A program made the position numbers and the translations under genes. A model generated the notes under the pieces. That model worked only from the letters and a program-made list of their open reading frames with translations. It was not told the origin of the DNA and did not search any database. A DNA stretch of 64,000 nt from an uncultured Elusimicrobia bacterium (GTDB taxonomy: Bacteria; Elusimicrobiota; Elusimicrobia; Elusimicrobiales; UBA9959). Positions within the stretch are counted from its first letter, which is position 1, and each line of letters opens with the position of its first letter. The stretch spans positions 1 through 64,000 of the forward strand of contig CAIRNJ010000071.1 in NCBI GenBank assembly GCA_903879915.1. The letters are read 5' to 3'. Below, in pieces: positions 23,322 through 32,364 of the stretch.

Positions 23322-24854
23322 TTATTCCCACTCTATGGTGGCCGGGGGCTTGGAGGTGATGTCGTACACCACACGGTTCACGCCGCGCACCTCGCTGACT
23401 ATCCGCGACGAGATCTTGTGCATCAGGTCGTGCGGCAATTTGGACCAGTCGGCGGTCATGCCGTCAACGGAACTTACACAGCGCAGCGCTATGGTGTACT
23501 CGTAGGACCGCTCGTCGCCCATCACGCCAACCGAGCGCACCGGCAGCAGCACGCAGAAAGCCTGCCAGATCTTCGAATACCAGCCGGCGGCCTGTATCTC
23601 TTCGCGCATCAAGCGGTCGGCCTCACGCAGGATCTTCAGCCTTTCCGGCGTAACTTCGCCCAGCACGCGGATGGCCAGGCCGGGCCCGGGGAACGGGTGC
23701 TGCATCAGCACCGGCTCCGGTATCTTCAGGCTGCGGCCCAACTCGCGCACTTCGTCCTTGAAGAAATAGCGCAGCGGCTCTATCAGCCCCATCTTCATTT
23801 TCGCCGGCAGCCCCCCCACATTGTGGTGGCTTTTTATCACCGCCGACGGCCCTTTAACGGACACGGACTCGATAACGTCGGGGTAAAGCGTGCCCTGCAG
23901 CAGGTATGCCGCGTCGCTGATCTTCTTGGCTTCCCTGTCGAACACTTCTATAAAAGTATGGCCGATTATCTTGCGCTTGCGCTCGGGCGAGGTAACGCCT
24001 TTCAGCCGGCCCAGGAACAGCGCCGAGGCGTCGGCTATCTTAAGGCTGTAGCCGAATTTGTCGCGAAACACTTCGGTCATGCGCTCGCGGTCGCCGGCGC
24101 GCAGCAGGCCGGTATCCACAAAAATACAGCGCAGTTTTTTGCCTATGGCCCTGTGGGCCAGCACGGCCGCCACGGAGGAATCCACGCCGCCGGACAGGCC
24201 GCAGATAACGCTTTTCCCCCCGGCCTGCCGTTTTATCTCGGCTATGCTGCCGGCCAGGAAAGAAGCGGGCGACCAGCGCTCTTTATAGCCGCACACGCTG
24301 CGCGCGAAATTTTCCAGCATCTTGGTGCCGTGCTCGGTGTGGTGCACCTCGGGGTGGAACTGCACGGCGTAAAGCCCCGCTCCCGGGTTCTCCATGGCCG
24401 AAATATCCGCCGAGCCCGCGCGCGCCGTAACGCGGAAGCCGGCCGGCACTTTTTTAACCTCGTCGCCGTGGCTCATCCATACGCTGAAGCTGCCTGAAAT
24501 TCCTTTAAAGATGCTGGAACCTTTCAGCACGGTGAGCTTGCTTAATCCGTATTCGCGCTTGGCCGCTTTCGAAACTTTCCCGCCGTGCTCGTGCGCCAGC
24601 AGCTGCATGCCGTAGCACACGCCCAGCACCGGCACGCCCATTTTATAAATGGCGGCATCGGGCTTGGGCGCGGACTGGTCGTAAACGCTGGAAGGCCCGC
24701 CGGAAAGAATAATTCCTTTCGGCGCCCGGGCGCGGATATCCGCCGCGGGGGTGCTGAAAGGAAGTATTTCACAATAAACCCGCAGGCTGCGGAGCCTGCG
24801 GGCGATAAGCTGGGTGTACTGGCTGCCGAAGTCGAGAATTAGAATTTGATCCAT
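23322..24854 (-). CDS. guaA: GMP synthase (glutamine-hydrolysing)
   Basis: The 510-residue enzyme converts XMP to GMP with glutamine and ATP in purine synthesis. The N-terminal class I amidotransferase domain shows GGPSSVYD, the nucleophile in GVCYGMQLLAH and FHPEVHHTEHG. The ATP-pyrophosphatase domain has the PP-loop LSGGVDSS. The C-terminal dimerisation domain ends ITSKPPATIEWE, the usual ending. Length is normal for the family. It is the last gene of a run with bioY and a secreted-protein gene, and a hairpin terminator follows. Confidence 0.98.
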   Translation of the reverse strand: MDQILILDFGSQYTQLIARRLRSLRVYCEILPFSTPAADIRARAPKGIILSGGPSSVYDQSAPKPDAAIYKMGVPVLGVCYGMQLLAHEHGGKVSKAAKREYGLSKLTVLKGSSIFKGISGSFSVWMSHGDEVKKVPAGFRVTARAGSADISAMENPGAGLYAVQFHPEVHHTEHGTKMLENFARSVCGYKERWSPASFLAGSIAEIKRQAGGKSVICGLSGGVDSSVAAVLAHRAIGKKLRCIFVDTGLLRAGDRERMTEVFRDKFGYSLKIADASALFLGRLKGVTSPERKRKIIGHTFIEVFDREAKKISDAAYLLQGTLYPDVIESVSVKGPSAVIKSHHNVGGLPAKMKMGLIEPLRYFFKDEVRELGRSLKIPEPVLMQHPFPGPGLAIRVLGEVTPERLKILREADRLMREEIQAAGWYSKIWQAFCVLLPVRSVGVMGDERSYEYTIALRCVSSVDGMTADWSKLPHDLMHKISSRIVSEVRGVNRVVYDITSKPPATIEWE

Positions 24855-24884
24855 AAATCGAGTTCTAACCGCGGCGCGCGAGGG

Positions 24885-25631
24885 CTAATGTTTTAACGCC
24901 CGTTCAGGCAGCAGCGGTTCGGGCCGCATCTCTATCTGTTTAGCTATGAACTGCAAATTCGCGTTCTCAATTCTGAGGCCGTACAGCACGCCGTTGACGG
25001 CCAGCAGCCAGCGCGGCGCGGCCTCTATTTCGCTGTCCTGAGTAAGGGAATAATAATAAAGGCCGTCGGAACCCTGGCGCATGGTCACAGTGCCTTCTTT
25101 TTCGGTGAGCGGCTCCAGGTTGCGGATAAGCGCGTAGGTAACGGCGTCGCCGAATGTGACGGAAGGGCTGGAGGAATAAAGCAGGTCGAACAATTCTGCC
25201 ATTGAAGTCTCGGCCGAGCCGCCTTCCCAGGCGAGCTTGATAGCGCCGTCCTCGTCTTTAATGGCCAACTTGACGCCGGCATAAGCGTAGCTGACGCCGT
25301 CCTTCAGCAGCTCTTCTTTCCACACGCCCGCGTGCCCCACGGTACCGCGCGGCTTTACGGAAAGATATACGTTCCAATTGGCGTCGAAAACCGGCGTTAC
25401 CAGGAAATTCTGCCCGTTGATCTCTACAACTTTGGCGGCGGCGTCGCGGGCGGCCAGCAGTTCCAGCAGCCCGGCGCCGCCGATGATCTGCTGTTCGGCC
25501 TTGGGCGCCGGCGCGGCCAGCTCCGAGTAAAAAGCCCCGTTCTCTTTGGCCGGGCGGTCGAAGTCCAGCGCTGCGGCCGGTACGGCCGCCAGCAGGGTTA
25601 GCATCGCGAAAAGTTTTATCATACGCTTCAC
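24885..25631 (-). CDS. Secreted protein of unknown function
   Basis: The 248-residue protein has a signal peptide (LFAMLTLLAAVPAAA) and a mature part of mixed alpha/beta character with no cysteines and no known motif. It begins 1 base after the bioY stop, so the two are surely co-transcribed, and guaA follows 30 bases later. The link to biotin uptake is positional only. Confidence 0.75.
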   Translation of the reverse strand: MKRMIKLFAMLTLLAAVPAAALDFDRPAKENGAFYSELAAPAPKAEQQIIGGAGLLELLAARDAAAKVVEINGQNFLVTPVFDANWNVYLSVKPRGTVGHAGVWKEELLKDGVSYAYAGVKLAIKDEDGAIKLAWEGGSAETSMAELFDLLYSSSPSVTFGDAVTYALIRNLEPLTEKEGTVTMRQGSDGLYYYSLTQDSEIEAAPRWLLAVNGVLYGLRIENANLQFIAKQIEMRPEPLLPERALKH

Positions 25632-25632
25632 C

Positions 25633-26199
25633 TCAGAATAGCTGCCGCGCCGTTCCCCTGAACTGCCAGTAAACGGAGCAGGCCGCGCAGGCTTTGAGCA
25701 GATCGCCGGCCAGGAAAGGCGCCACGCCCAGTTTGAACGCCGCGGGCCAGGCCAGGTTAAGGATAATTTTCAGCCACACAGCGCCGGAAAGCAGGATAAC
25801 CGCCGCGGCCAGGCAGAACAGCCCCAGCGTCAGCGCGAAGCTGTGATCGGTAAAACGCTTCAGCGCGCCCACTAGGAAAGCCGCCGCGGCGAAGCCCGCC
25901 AGGTAGCCGCCCGTGGGGCCGAGCAGCGCGGCCAGGCCGCAGGCCGCACCGGCGAACACCGGCGCGCCGGCGGCGCCCAGCACCAGGTACAGCGCCTGGG
26001 AAAACGAACCCGCCCGGGCGCCCAGATAAGCCCCGGCCAGAAGTACGAAGAAAGTTTGTAAGGTTACCGGTACCGGGGTGAAGGGCAGGTGCACCCTTAT
26101 GAAAGCCCCTATTACCGTAGCTGAAAGGAAAAAAATTATCGCTATTGTTTTGCGTGCCCCCGCGCTGACCGCCGCTTCTTTGTTCAGGGATAATTCCAT
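25633..26199 (-). CDS. bioY: BioY-type biotin transporter S component
   Basis: From the ATG with an AGGAAGGTGA site the protein has 188 residues and about six membrane helices. It carries BioY signatures: PFTPVPVTLQTFFVLLAGAYLGARAG, a GPTGGYLAGF motif and a conserved LVLGAAGAPVF region. BioY binds biotin and works alone or with the EcfAT energising module, neither of which is in this window. The upstream -10 box TATAAT has an extended TG. No BirA-type operator is visible. Confidence 0.95.
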   Translation of the reverse strand: MELSLNKEAAVSAGARKTIAIIFFLSATVIGAFIRVHLPFTPVPVTLQTFFVLLAGAYLGARAGSFSQALYLVLGAAGAPVFAGAACGLAALLGPTGGYLAGFAAAAFLVGALKRFTDHSFALTLGLFCLAAAVILLSGAVWLKIILNLAWPAAFKLGVAPFLAGDLLKACAACSVYWQFRGTARQLF

Positions 26200-26221
26200 G
26201 CATTCACCTTCCTGTAAAAAC

Positions 26222-26227
26222 ATTATA
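26222..26227 (-). promoter_or_regulatory. Extended -10 box for bioY
   Basis: The minus strand reads TGTTATAAT, a perfect -10 with the extended TG. The -35 region is poor, as is common with extended -10 promoters. Confidence 0.5.
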
Positions 26228-26333
26228 ACACTTTAAAACACTTCAGCCGGAACGCCCGGGCGGGAACCGCGGTTATGATACAATTACCCTATACGGCGCC
26301 GTGTTCGAACGCGCCGCACAAGAGAGGAAGCTT

Positions 26334-26741
26334 ATGTTCAAGGTCAGCAAAACCGTCACTTTCGCCTACGGCCACAGGCTGCTGGACTACCAGGGCAAAT
26401 GCGAGAACCTGCACGGCCATAACGGCCGCGTGGAATTAACGCTGAGCGCGCGGACGCTGGGCAGCGGGAAAATGGTGGCCGATTTTACCACGGTAGGCGC
26501 GGCCCTTAAAGGCTGGCTGGACGCCAACTTCGACCATAAAGTTATCCTCTGCTCCCGCGATCCCCTTCTCAAGGCCATGAAGGAACACGGGCAGGAATAT
26601 TTCATAACTCCGGACAATCCCACCGCCGAAGTTATGGCTGAGCTTATTTTTAATGAAATGAAAAAACTGGGCCTGCCTGTATGCAAAGTTAAGTTCTGGG
26701 AAACCGACACTTCCGTGGCCAGCTATAAAGAGGATAAATAA
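26334..26741 (+). CDS. queD: 6-pyruvoyl-tetrahydropterin synthase family (QueD / PTPS-I/III-like)
   Basis: The ATG after AGAGAGGAAG gives 135 residues, a normal size. The zinc-binding histidines are present (YGHRLLDY and HGHNGRVEL), as are the DFTTV, NFDHK and NPTAEVMA motifs. The catalytic motif reads CENLHGH: the cysteine of QueD plus a glutamate in the next position, the CExxHGH form reported for PTPS-I/III enzymes that can also replace FolB in folate synthesis. No folB is visible here, while folP and a FolK-FolC fusion lie 1 kb away. The role may be in queuosine, folate or both. Confidence 0.9.
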   Translation: MFKVSKTVTFAYGHRLLDYQGKCENLHGHNGRVELTLSARTLGSGKMVADFTTVGAALKGWLDANFDHKVILCSRDPLLKAMKEHGQEYFITPDNPTAEVMAELIFNEMKKLGLPVCKVKFWETDTSVASYKEDK

Positions 26742-26764
26742 GGTTCGTTCTGCCGGGCAGAAAA

Positions 26765-26798
26765 ATACCGGGTCCCGCAGGGGGCCCGGTATTTTTTT
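26765..26798 (+). terminator. Rho-independent terminator
   Basis: An ATACCGGG / CCCGGTAT stem followed by seven Ts lies 24 bases after the queD stop. Confidence 0.85.
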
Positions 26799-26819
26799 AT
26801 AACGGCAGCGCGCAGAGCG

Positions 26820-27806
26820 TCAGAGTACGGAGTCGGCTCCCTCCCGCGGCGCCGGCTGGGGCGCGGGCGGCGGCTGGCTGGGGTCCACGTTGGGGTCCGG
26901 GAACGGGAACCAGAACGGGTACGGGTTCGGATAAGGGAACGGATAGGAAAGCCTGTAAGAGGCGTCGATATTATGCAGCGTGACGCCCTTAAGCACGCCG
27001 TTGGGCGAGCAGAGCAGGTCGGGGTTCTTGGTAAGGCCTTTCAGCTCTTTAAGGCAATCCACCGGGGCGTTGGAAGTGGCGCCGGAACACAGCAGCGCCG
27101 GATAATCGGCAACGTCCTTGGCCGCTTTATAGCATTCCACCGGGGCCAGCGACGCCGCGCCGGAGCACAGCAGCGCCGGGTATTTCGTCAGGTCCTTGGC
27201 CGCCTTGAAGCAGTCTACGGGCGCCAGGTCCGCGGCTTTGGCGCAAAGCAGCGCCGGGTACCCGGTCAGGTCCTTGGCCGCCTTGAAACAATCCAGCGGC
27301 GCGTTGGACGAAGCCCCGAGGCAGAGCAGCGCCGGGAAACCGGTAAGGTCGCCGGCGGCTTTGAAGCAGGCCGCGGGGGCGGCAGCGTCGCGCGCGCCGG
27401 CGCAGAGCAGGGCCGGGAACCGGGTAAGGTCTTTCACCGCTTTAAAGCAGTCCACCGGCGCGTTGGACACGGCGCCGGAACAAAGCATGGCGGGATAGCC
27501 GGTAAGGTCTTTGGCCGCAGTGAAACATACCGCGGGGGCGGCTGATGCGGCGCCGGCGCAGAGCAGCGGCGGGAATTTAGTAAGCGGGCTTGCGGCCTTA
27601 TAGCAGTCGGCGGTGCCGGAAAAACCAGCCGGCTGCGGCACGGGCTCGGCCAAAGGCGTTGCCGCCTCAAGCGCACCGGCCGTGATAGCCTGTTCAAGGC
27701 CGGCGTCGGCGGCCTGTCTTAAGGCCTCGGCCGGCAGGGCCGCGCCTGCGCGGGCGGCCAGAAAGGAACATAAACATAACCCAAACACCCCATAGAACTT
27801 TATCAT
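26820..27806 (-). CDS. Secreted protein of eight two-cysteine repeats
   Basis: The 328-residue product has a signal peptide (to ARAGA), eight tandem repeats of about 26 residues between roughly residues 68 and 270, and a Pro-rich tail (PFPYPNPYPFWFPFPDP). The repeat consensus is CFKAAKDLTxYPALLCSGA then xxxAPVD, with two cysteines per unit, 14 apart. The motif resembles the repeats of the protein at 16320-17234, although the unit is 5 residues shorter. Predicted helical hairpins with regular disulphides could form a rigid solenoid outside the cell. No known domain matches from memory. Confidence 0.85.
   Translation of the reverse strand: MIKFYGVFGLCLCSFLAARAGAALPAEALRQAADAGLEQAITAGALEAATPLAEPVPQPAGFSGTADCYKAASPLTKFPPLLCAGAASAAPAVCFTAAKDLTGYPAMLCSGAVSNAPVDCFKAVKDLTRFPALLCAGARDAAAPAACFKAAGDLTGFPALLCLGASSNAPLDCFKAAKDLTGYPALLCAKAADLAPVDCFKAAKDLTKYPALLCSGAASLAPVECYKAAKDVADYPALLCSGATSNAPVDCLKELKGLTKNPDLLCSPNGVLKGVTLHNIDASYRLSYPFPYPNPYPFWFPFPDPNVDPSQPPPAPQPAPREGADSVL
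27000..27606 (-). repeat. Cysteine-pair tandem repeats (eight units)
   Basis: Units of about 78 bases encode CFKAAKDLT(G/K)YPALLCSGA plus a short linker. Several neighbouring units are nearly identical, pointing to recent duplication. Confidence 0.85.
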
Positions 27807-27863
27807 ACCGCAATTATAATAAATTCCGGGGAAACAATGCGGGCGGAAAGGCCCGGGCGGGGG

Positions 27864-29630
27864 TCAGACGGCGGCAGGGGCAAGCTCTCTCGGGAATACC
27901 GGGGGAGCTTTTTTATTCAGCAGCGATTTTATCTCGGCCGCCAGGTAGAAGCTGCCGGTTATCAGCAAAGGGGTTCCGTTCTTCAGGGCCAGCCGGCGCG
28001 CCAGCGCGAAAGCCGCGGCGGCGCCGTTCTTCGAATGCGCGGCGTAGCCCGCTGCCCGCGCCAGCAGGGCCAGTTGCTCCGGCCGCCGGGCCCTGGGCGA
28101 CGCCACCGCGCTGAAAACCACCGCGCGAGAGCCGCCGCCGATAATTTTTATCAGTTCGCCGGCATTTTTATCGCCCATCAGCGCGGCCAGCGTTACCGGG
28201 CGCGCGAAGCCCGCTTGTTCCAGCGCGGCGAACAGCGCGGCCATGGCCGCCGGGTTATGCGCCCCGTCGAAGAGAATTCCCAGCCCGCCCGCCTTTACAA
28301 ACTCGAACCGGCCTTCCAGTTTAGCGGCGGCCAGGCCCGCCGCGGCGGCGGCGCGCGAGATGCGCACGCCCGCGCCGCGCAATATCTCCAAAGCTTTCAG
28401 GGCCAGAGCGGCATTGACGGCCTGATAGGAACCTTTAAGCGCCAGTTTCAAGGGCCGGGCGCCGGCGGCGCTACGGCAGCTCACTTCAGAACCTTCAACA
28501 GACACTTTGTCGTCCGGCGCGGCCAGTAAAAGTCTGCTGCCAGCCGCGGTTGCGCGCCGCTTAATAATGGCCAGCGCCCGGCCTTCGGCGGAAGTCACGG
28601 CGGGGCAGCCGGCTTTTATAATGCCGGCTTTATGGCGCGCTATGCTTTCCAGCGTACCGCCCAGCGCGGCCGCGTGCTCCACCGAAACGTTGGTTATGAC
28701 AGCCAGCGACTTTTTAAAAACGTTGGTGGCGTCCAGCCGCCCGCCCAGGCCGGTTTCCACCACGGCGAAGCGGACCTTCTGCTCGCGGAACCACAGGAAA
28801 GCTATGACCGTGAGGTATTCGAAATAGGACAAATTAAAGCCGTAAGACTTCACCGCGCCGAACAGCCGGGAGAAGTCGGCCTCCGGGATATTGCGCCCGT
28901 TCAGGCTTATGCGTTCGCGCGGGCTGTTTATATGGGGGCTTAAATAAAGCCCGGTGCGGCGCCCGGCGCGGTTCAAAGCGCCGGCCAGCATGGCGCACAC
29001 GCTGCCTTTGCCGTTGGTACCGGCCACGTGCACGGCGGAAAAACTGTCCTGCGGGCGGCCCACCGCCCTGAGCGCGCTGCGCACGGGGGCCGTGGAGAAG
29101 GTGCCGCTCGGGGCCAGCGCGTTAAGATAAGCCAGCGTTTCATTATAGTCAGCGGGCAGGCGGCGCGCTCCGCCGTCACCCCCGGGGCAGGCCCGCAGCA
29201 GTTCGCTCATGGCCGCGCCGGCAACAGGGTGGCGCAGGCGCGGGGCTATTTCGCACAGCGGCGCCAGCACGAAAGGCCTCTCCGCCAGCTTCGGGTGCGG
29301 CACGCGCAGCCCGTGCTCCGCGATAATTTCACGGCCGTAAAAAATTATGTCCACATCTATGGTGCGCGGGGAATTTTTGAACTTCCGGCGGCGCTTCAGC
29401 GTTTTTTCCACGCCCTGCGCGGCGCGCAGCAGCGCCTGCGGGGAAAGACCGGTTTCCACCTCGGCCACGGCATTGTAAAAATCGCCCTGGGCGGTGTAAT
29501 ACATGGCCGGGGTTTCGTAAATGGAGGAAATTTTTAACAGCCTGGCCCTGCGGGAGAGCAGGCGCAGGGCTTCCTGTATATTGCCCAGCCGGTCGCCGAG
29601 GTTGGAACCCAGCGCCAGGTACGCTTTCAT
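27864..29630 (-). CDS. folK-folC: FolK-FolC fusion
   Basis: The 588-residue protein joins two folate enzymes. Residues 1-150 are HPPK (FolK): LGSNLGDR, then RRKFKNSPRTIDVDII with the magnesium aspartates. Residues about 160-588 are dihydrofolate/folylpolyglutamate synthase (FolC): the P-loop GTNGKGS (204-210), SPHINSPRERI and the Mur-ligase-like C-terminal domain (LFDGAHNPAAM). It pyrophosphorylates hydroxymethyl-dihydropterin and later adds glutamate to dihydropteroate. The folP start codon region overlaps by four bases, so the missing middle step is encoded in the same operon. FolK is more often fused to FolB or FolP. Confidence 0.95.
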   Translation of the reverse strand: MKAYLALGSNLGDRLGNIQEALRLLSRRARLLKISSIYETPAMYYTAQGDFYNAVAEVETGLSPQALLRAAQGVEKTLKRRRKFKNSPRTIDVDIIFYGREIIAEHGLRVPHPKLAERPFVLAPLCEIAPRLRHPVAGAAMSELLRACPGGDGGARRLPADYNETLAYLNALAPSGTFSTAPVRSALRAVGRPQDSFSAVHVAGTNGKGSVCAMLAGALNRAGRRTGLYLSPHINSPRERISLNGRNIPEADFSRLFGAVKSYGFNLSYFEYLTVIAFLWFREQKVRFAVVETGLGGRLDATNVFKKSLAVITNVSVEHAAALGGTLESIARHKAGIIKAGCPAVTSAEGRALAIIKRRATAAGSRLLLAAPDDKVSVEGSEVSCRSAAGARPLKLALKGSYQAVNAALALKALEILRGAGVRISRAAAAAGLAAAKLEGRFEFVKAGGLGILFDGAHNPAAMAALFAALEQAGFARPVTLAALMGDKNAGELIKIIGGGSRAVVFSAVASPRARRPEQLALLARAAGYAAHSKNGAAAAFALARRLALKNGTPLLITGSFYLAAEIKSLLNKKAPPVFPRELAPAAV

Positions 29631-30457
29631 TTCGCGGCGCCCGCCTTTTTCAGCGCGTCCGCCACGGCCATGGCCTGCGCGGCTTCCCGCACGTCGTGCA
29701 CGCGCACGATATCGGCCCCGTTCATTACGCAGACGGTGCAGGCGGCTATGGTGCCCGGCAGCCGCGCGGCCGGTTCGGACGGGAACAGCGCGCCTATGAA
29801 GGATTTGCGCGACACCCCCACCAGCAGCGGCAGGCCCAGGTCCTTGAACCGGGCCAGGCCGGCCATAAGGTCAAGGTTGTCCTGTAAAGTTTTGCCGAAG
29901 CCTATGCCGGGGTCAAGTATTATATCGTTAACGCCGGCCCGCTTCAGAGCTGCGGCCCTTTCGGCCAGGAAAGCGTGAATTTCAGGAACAACCCCGCCGG
30001 CGTAGGCCGGCGCCGCCTGCATATCGCGCGGGCGGCCCTGCATATGCATCACTATCGCCCCGGCGCCCGCTGCGGCGGTTACGCGGATCATGTTTTCGTC
30101 GGTGAAGCTGGTGATGTCGTTTATCAGGTCCGCGCCCTCGGCCAGGCAGGCGGCGGCCACTTCGGGCTTACAGGTATCTATGGAAACAGGCACGCGGAGT
30201 TTTTTTACTATGGCGCGCAGCGGGCCCAGCAGGCGCGCCAGCTCCTCGGCCGCGCTTACCCCGGCGCTGCCCGGGCGGGAGGATTCCGCGCCGATATCGA
30301 TAAGGTCGGCCCCCTGCGCCTCCAGCTCCAGCGCGCGCTCCGCCGCGGCTTCCGGAGACAGGTACCGCCCGCCGTCGGAAAAAGAATCCGGGGTGATATT
30401 CAGCACGCCGCAGATAAGCGTACGGCCGCTTTTATGATCGAGTTTTTTTACGGGCAT
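29627..30457 (-). CDS. folP: Dihydropteroate synthase
   Basis: The 276-residue TIM-barrel enzyme joins hydroxymethyl-dihydropterin pyrophosphate and p-aminobenzoate. Family motifs are clear: GVLNITPDSFSDGG, GADLIDIGAESSRPG, DINDITSF-type loop (ADLINDITSF), MHMQGRP, DPGIGFGKT and GVSRKSFIG. The stop overlaps the FolK-FolC start as ATGA, indicating translational coupling. Confidence 0.98.
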   Translation of the reverse strand: MPVKKLDHKSGRTLICGVLNITPDSFSDGGRYLSPEAAAERALELEAQGADLIDIGAESSRPGSAGVSAAEELARLLGPLRAIVKKLRVPVSIDTCKPEVAAACLAEGADLINDITSFTDENMIRVTAAAGAGAIVMHMQGRPRDMQAAPAYAGGVVPEIHAFLAERAAALKRAGVNDIILDPGIGFGKTLQDNLDLMAGLARFKDLGLPLLVGVSRKSFIGALFPSEPAARLPGTIAACTVCVMNGADIVRVHDVREAAQAMAVADALKKAGAAK

Positions 30458-30484
30458 TGCAGAATAAGTGTAGCAAAACAGAAA

Positions 30485-30532
30485 TCCGGCGGCATAATAC
30501 CTGTTTCAGGGAACAGGCATCATGCCGCCGGA
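30485..30532 (-). terminator. Long hairpin, probable terminator
   Basis: An 11-bp outer stem (TCCGGCGGCAT / ATGCCGCCGGA) encloses a second hairpin CCTGTT / AACAGG. On the minus strand it is followed by TTTCTGTTTTG and lies between the HAD gene's stop and the folP start. Confidence 0.6.
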
Positions 30533-30556
30533 ACGCGAACGGTAAAAAAACAGGAT

Positions 30557-31123
30557 TCAGTTCTTGTTAACCCTGCTGATTATTTCTTCCGCGCTCAGGT
30601 AGGTGACCGGTTTTTCGCCGGGCGCGGGAAAGAAGACCACCCTGTGCGCGGGCAGGCCCGCTTTTTCGGCCGCCGCTATCTCTGCGGAGCTCTCGCCCTG
30701 GTAGACGGCCCCGTCCGGGCCGGCCAGTTTCACGGCCTGCACGAACAGGTAAGGGTTCGGCTTGCGGTATTCGTTCTTCGGCGGGAACAGCACGGCGTCG
30801 AACAGGTCCCAGTCGAAATAGGCGGGATCGTTCCAGCCGTCGTACAGGAACTTTTTAACCAGCTCCAGCTTCTCCGCGTTGCCGCTGCCTTCCTCGGCGG
30901 GCCAGTTTATCAGCATGCCCAGGCGGAAGCCGCGCGCTTTCAGGTCCTTAAGGTAAGCCCGGGCGCCCGGGATATATTTCATGTCCGTGTACTGCGGCGA
31001 GTGGCTGATCAGCGTCTTGCCCAGGTCGAAGAAAACCCAGGGCTGCGCGTCCCGGGCCGCGGCGGGCGCGGCCAGCAGCGGGAGCAGCAGCGCCAGTTTT
31101 TTTAAAGCGGAAAAGACTTTCAT
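30557..31123 (-). CDS. Exported HAD-superfamily protein with degenerate active site
   Basis: The 188-residue protein has a signal peptide (LLLPLLAAPAAA) and a HAD-like fold: WVFFDLGKTLISHSP as motif I, GMLINWP as a motif II position, RKPNPYLF with the motif III lysine and QGESSAEIAAAEKAGLPA as motif IV. The second motif I aspartate (normally DxD) is Gly, and the motif IV acid pair is reduced to Glu. Phosphatase chemistry is therefore doubtful; a binding role is possible. Its start overlaps the MFS gene's stop by four bases, so it belongs to the dikinase-like/MFS operon. Confidence 0.75.
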   Translation of the reverse strand: MKVFSALKKLALLLPLLAAPAAARDAQPWVFFDLGKTLISHSPQYTDMKYIPGARAYLKDLKARGFRLGMLINWPAEEGSGNAEKLELVKKFLYDGWNDPAYFDWDLFDAVLFPPKNEYRKPNPYLFVQAVKLAGPDGAVYQGESSAEIAAAEKAGLPAHRVVFFPAPGEKPVTYLSAEEIISRVNKN

Positions 31124-32364
31124 ACGGTTCTCCTTATTATCACGAACAGCACGCCTATGCAGACCGCGGTGACCAGCGCGGAAATATGCAGGAACAGGTT
31201 CAGCTGCCCCCCGGCCACGAAAGGGGCTATAAAAGGCACGATGCAGGCGCAGACGCCGCGGTCTATCAGGGATTCCATGGAAAGCAGCGTGGCGCGGTAG
31301 CGGGAATCGGGGATGGCGTCGTTCAGGATCTGCTTCTGCAGGGGATAGGCCAGGCCCGTAGCGTACGCGAAGAGCAGCAGGCCCGCGAAAGTGCCGCCTT
31401 TCCCGGACAAAGCCATCAGCGAAAGGCTGCCCGCTATCACCAGCGTCAGCGCCGAAACCATGTTCATGTCGCCCATCACCCGCCGGGTCCAGTTATGGCG
31501 CGCGGAACCGGTGGCCTCGAAGACGGTCATCACGGACATTATCCAGCCGTAGGAGACCAGGTCGAATTTTTTCGCCTCAAGTATGGGCTGGTACAGGTTC
31601 ACCTGGCAGATCCGGCCCAGGATGAAAATGCCTATGCCCTGGAGCATCAGCAGCGCCAGCAGCGGCGAGTTCCTGAGCACCCTGAACACCGGCAGCATAT
31701 AGTCGCTCACTTGCGTCCAGAGTCTGGACATCCAGAACACGTTCTCGTCCTCGCCGTTCTCCGCCCAGATCCCGGAGCTGCGGCGCCAGGCTTTTTTCGG
31801 CAGGTTGTGCTGCTCCGGCAGCCGTTCGGCGTAGACCAGGGAGGCCAGGGCGCTGGCGAACGTAAGCCAGTACGGCAGGGTCACATGCCATTTCATGGCG
31901 GCGCCTATTCCCGCCCAGCACACCACTTTTCCCACCAGGCCGTAAGCCCGGGCGTTGCCTTCGGCCTGTTTATATTCGGCTTCCGCGCCGCAGGATTTCA
32001 GCCACTCGTAAAGGTAGGCGCTGGAGGCGCCGGACACGAACGAGCGCGCCAGCGCTATCAGCATGAAATGCGTGAGGAACCCGGCGTAGGACGTCCAGAA
32101 GATGGGCAGGAGGTTCGAAAGCACCAGCGTGGCGGCCCCCACCCGCATGCTCTGGCGGTAGCCCCACACGTCGGCAAAAAAGCCGGTGGGGATCTCCAGC
32201 AGGAAGAAGGCCAGGTAATAGAAGCTCTGTATGCCGAAGATCTGATGGTCGTTGAGGCCCATCCGCTTCTGATACTCGTAGAAAACAGGCAGCCACAGCA
32301 GCAGCGGGAAAAAGAACTGGAAGCCGTAGTACAGCCGCACTATTTTTTTTACGTCATCGCGCAT
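31120..32364 (-). CDS. MFS transporter
   Basis: The 414-residue membrane protein has about 12 hydrophobic segments and an MFS signature LLEIPTGFFADVWGYRQSM between helices 2 and 3. A cytoplasmic loop of about 45 residues separates the halves (KKAWRRSSGIWAENGEDEN). The substrate cannot be predicted. The start overlaps the dikinase-like gene by 11 bases and the stop overlaps the HAD gene, so the three proteins are probably made together. Confidence 0.88.
   Translation of the reverse strand: MRDDVKKIVRLYYGFQFFFPLLLWLPVFYEYQKRMGLNDHQIFGIQSFYYLAFFLLEIPTGFFADVWGYRQSMRVGAATLVLSNLLPIFWTSYAGFLTHFMLIALARSFVSGASSAYLYEWLKSCGAEAEYKQAEGNARAYGLVGKVVCWAGIGAAMKWHVTLPYWLTFASALASLVYAERLPEQHNLPKKAWRRSSGIWAENGEDENVFWMSRLWTQVSDYMLPVFRVLRNSPLLALLMLQGIGIFILGRICQVNLYQPILEAKKFDLVSYGWIMSVMTVFEATGSARHNWTRRVMGDMNMVSALTLVIAGSLSLMALSGKGGTFAGLLLFAYATGLAYPLQKQILNDAIPDSRYRATLLSMESLIDRGVCACIVPFIAPFVAGGQLNLFLHISALVTAVCIGVLFVIIRRTV

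Noticed and set aside
27000-27606. Direct repeats as a CRISPR array
   Set aside because: The repeats are in frame, vary by codon and encode regular protein units with no spacer pattern.
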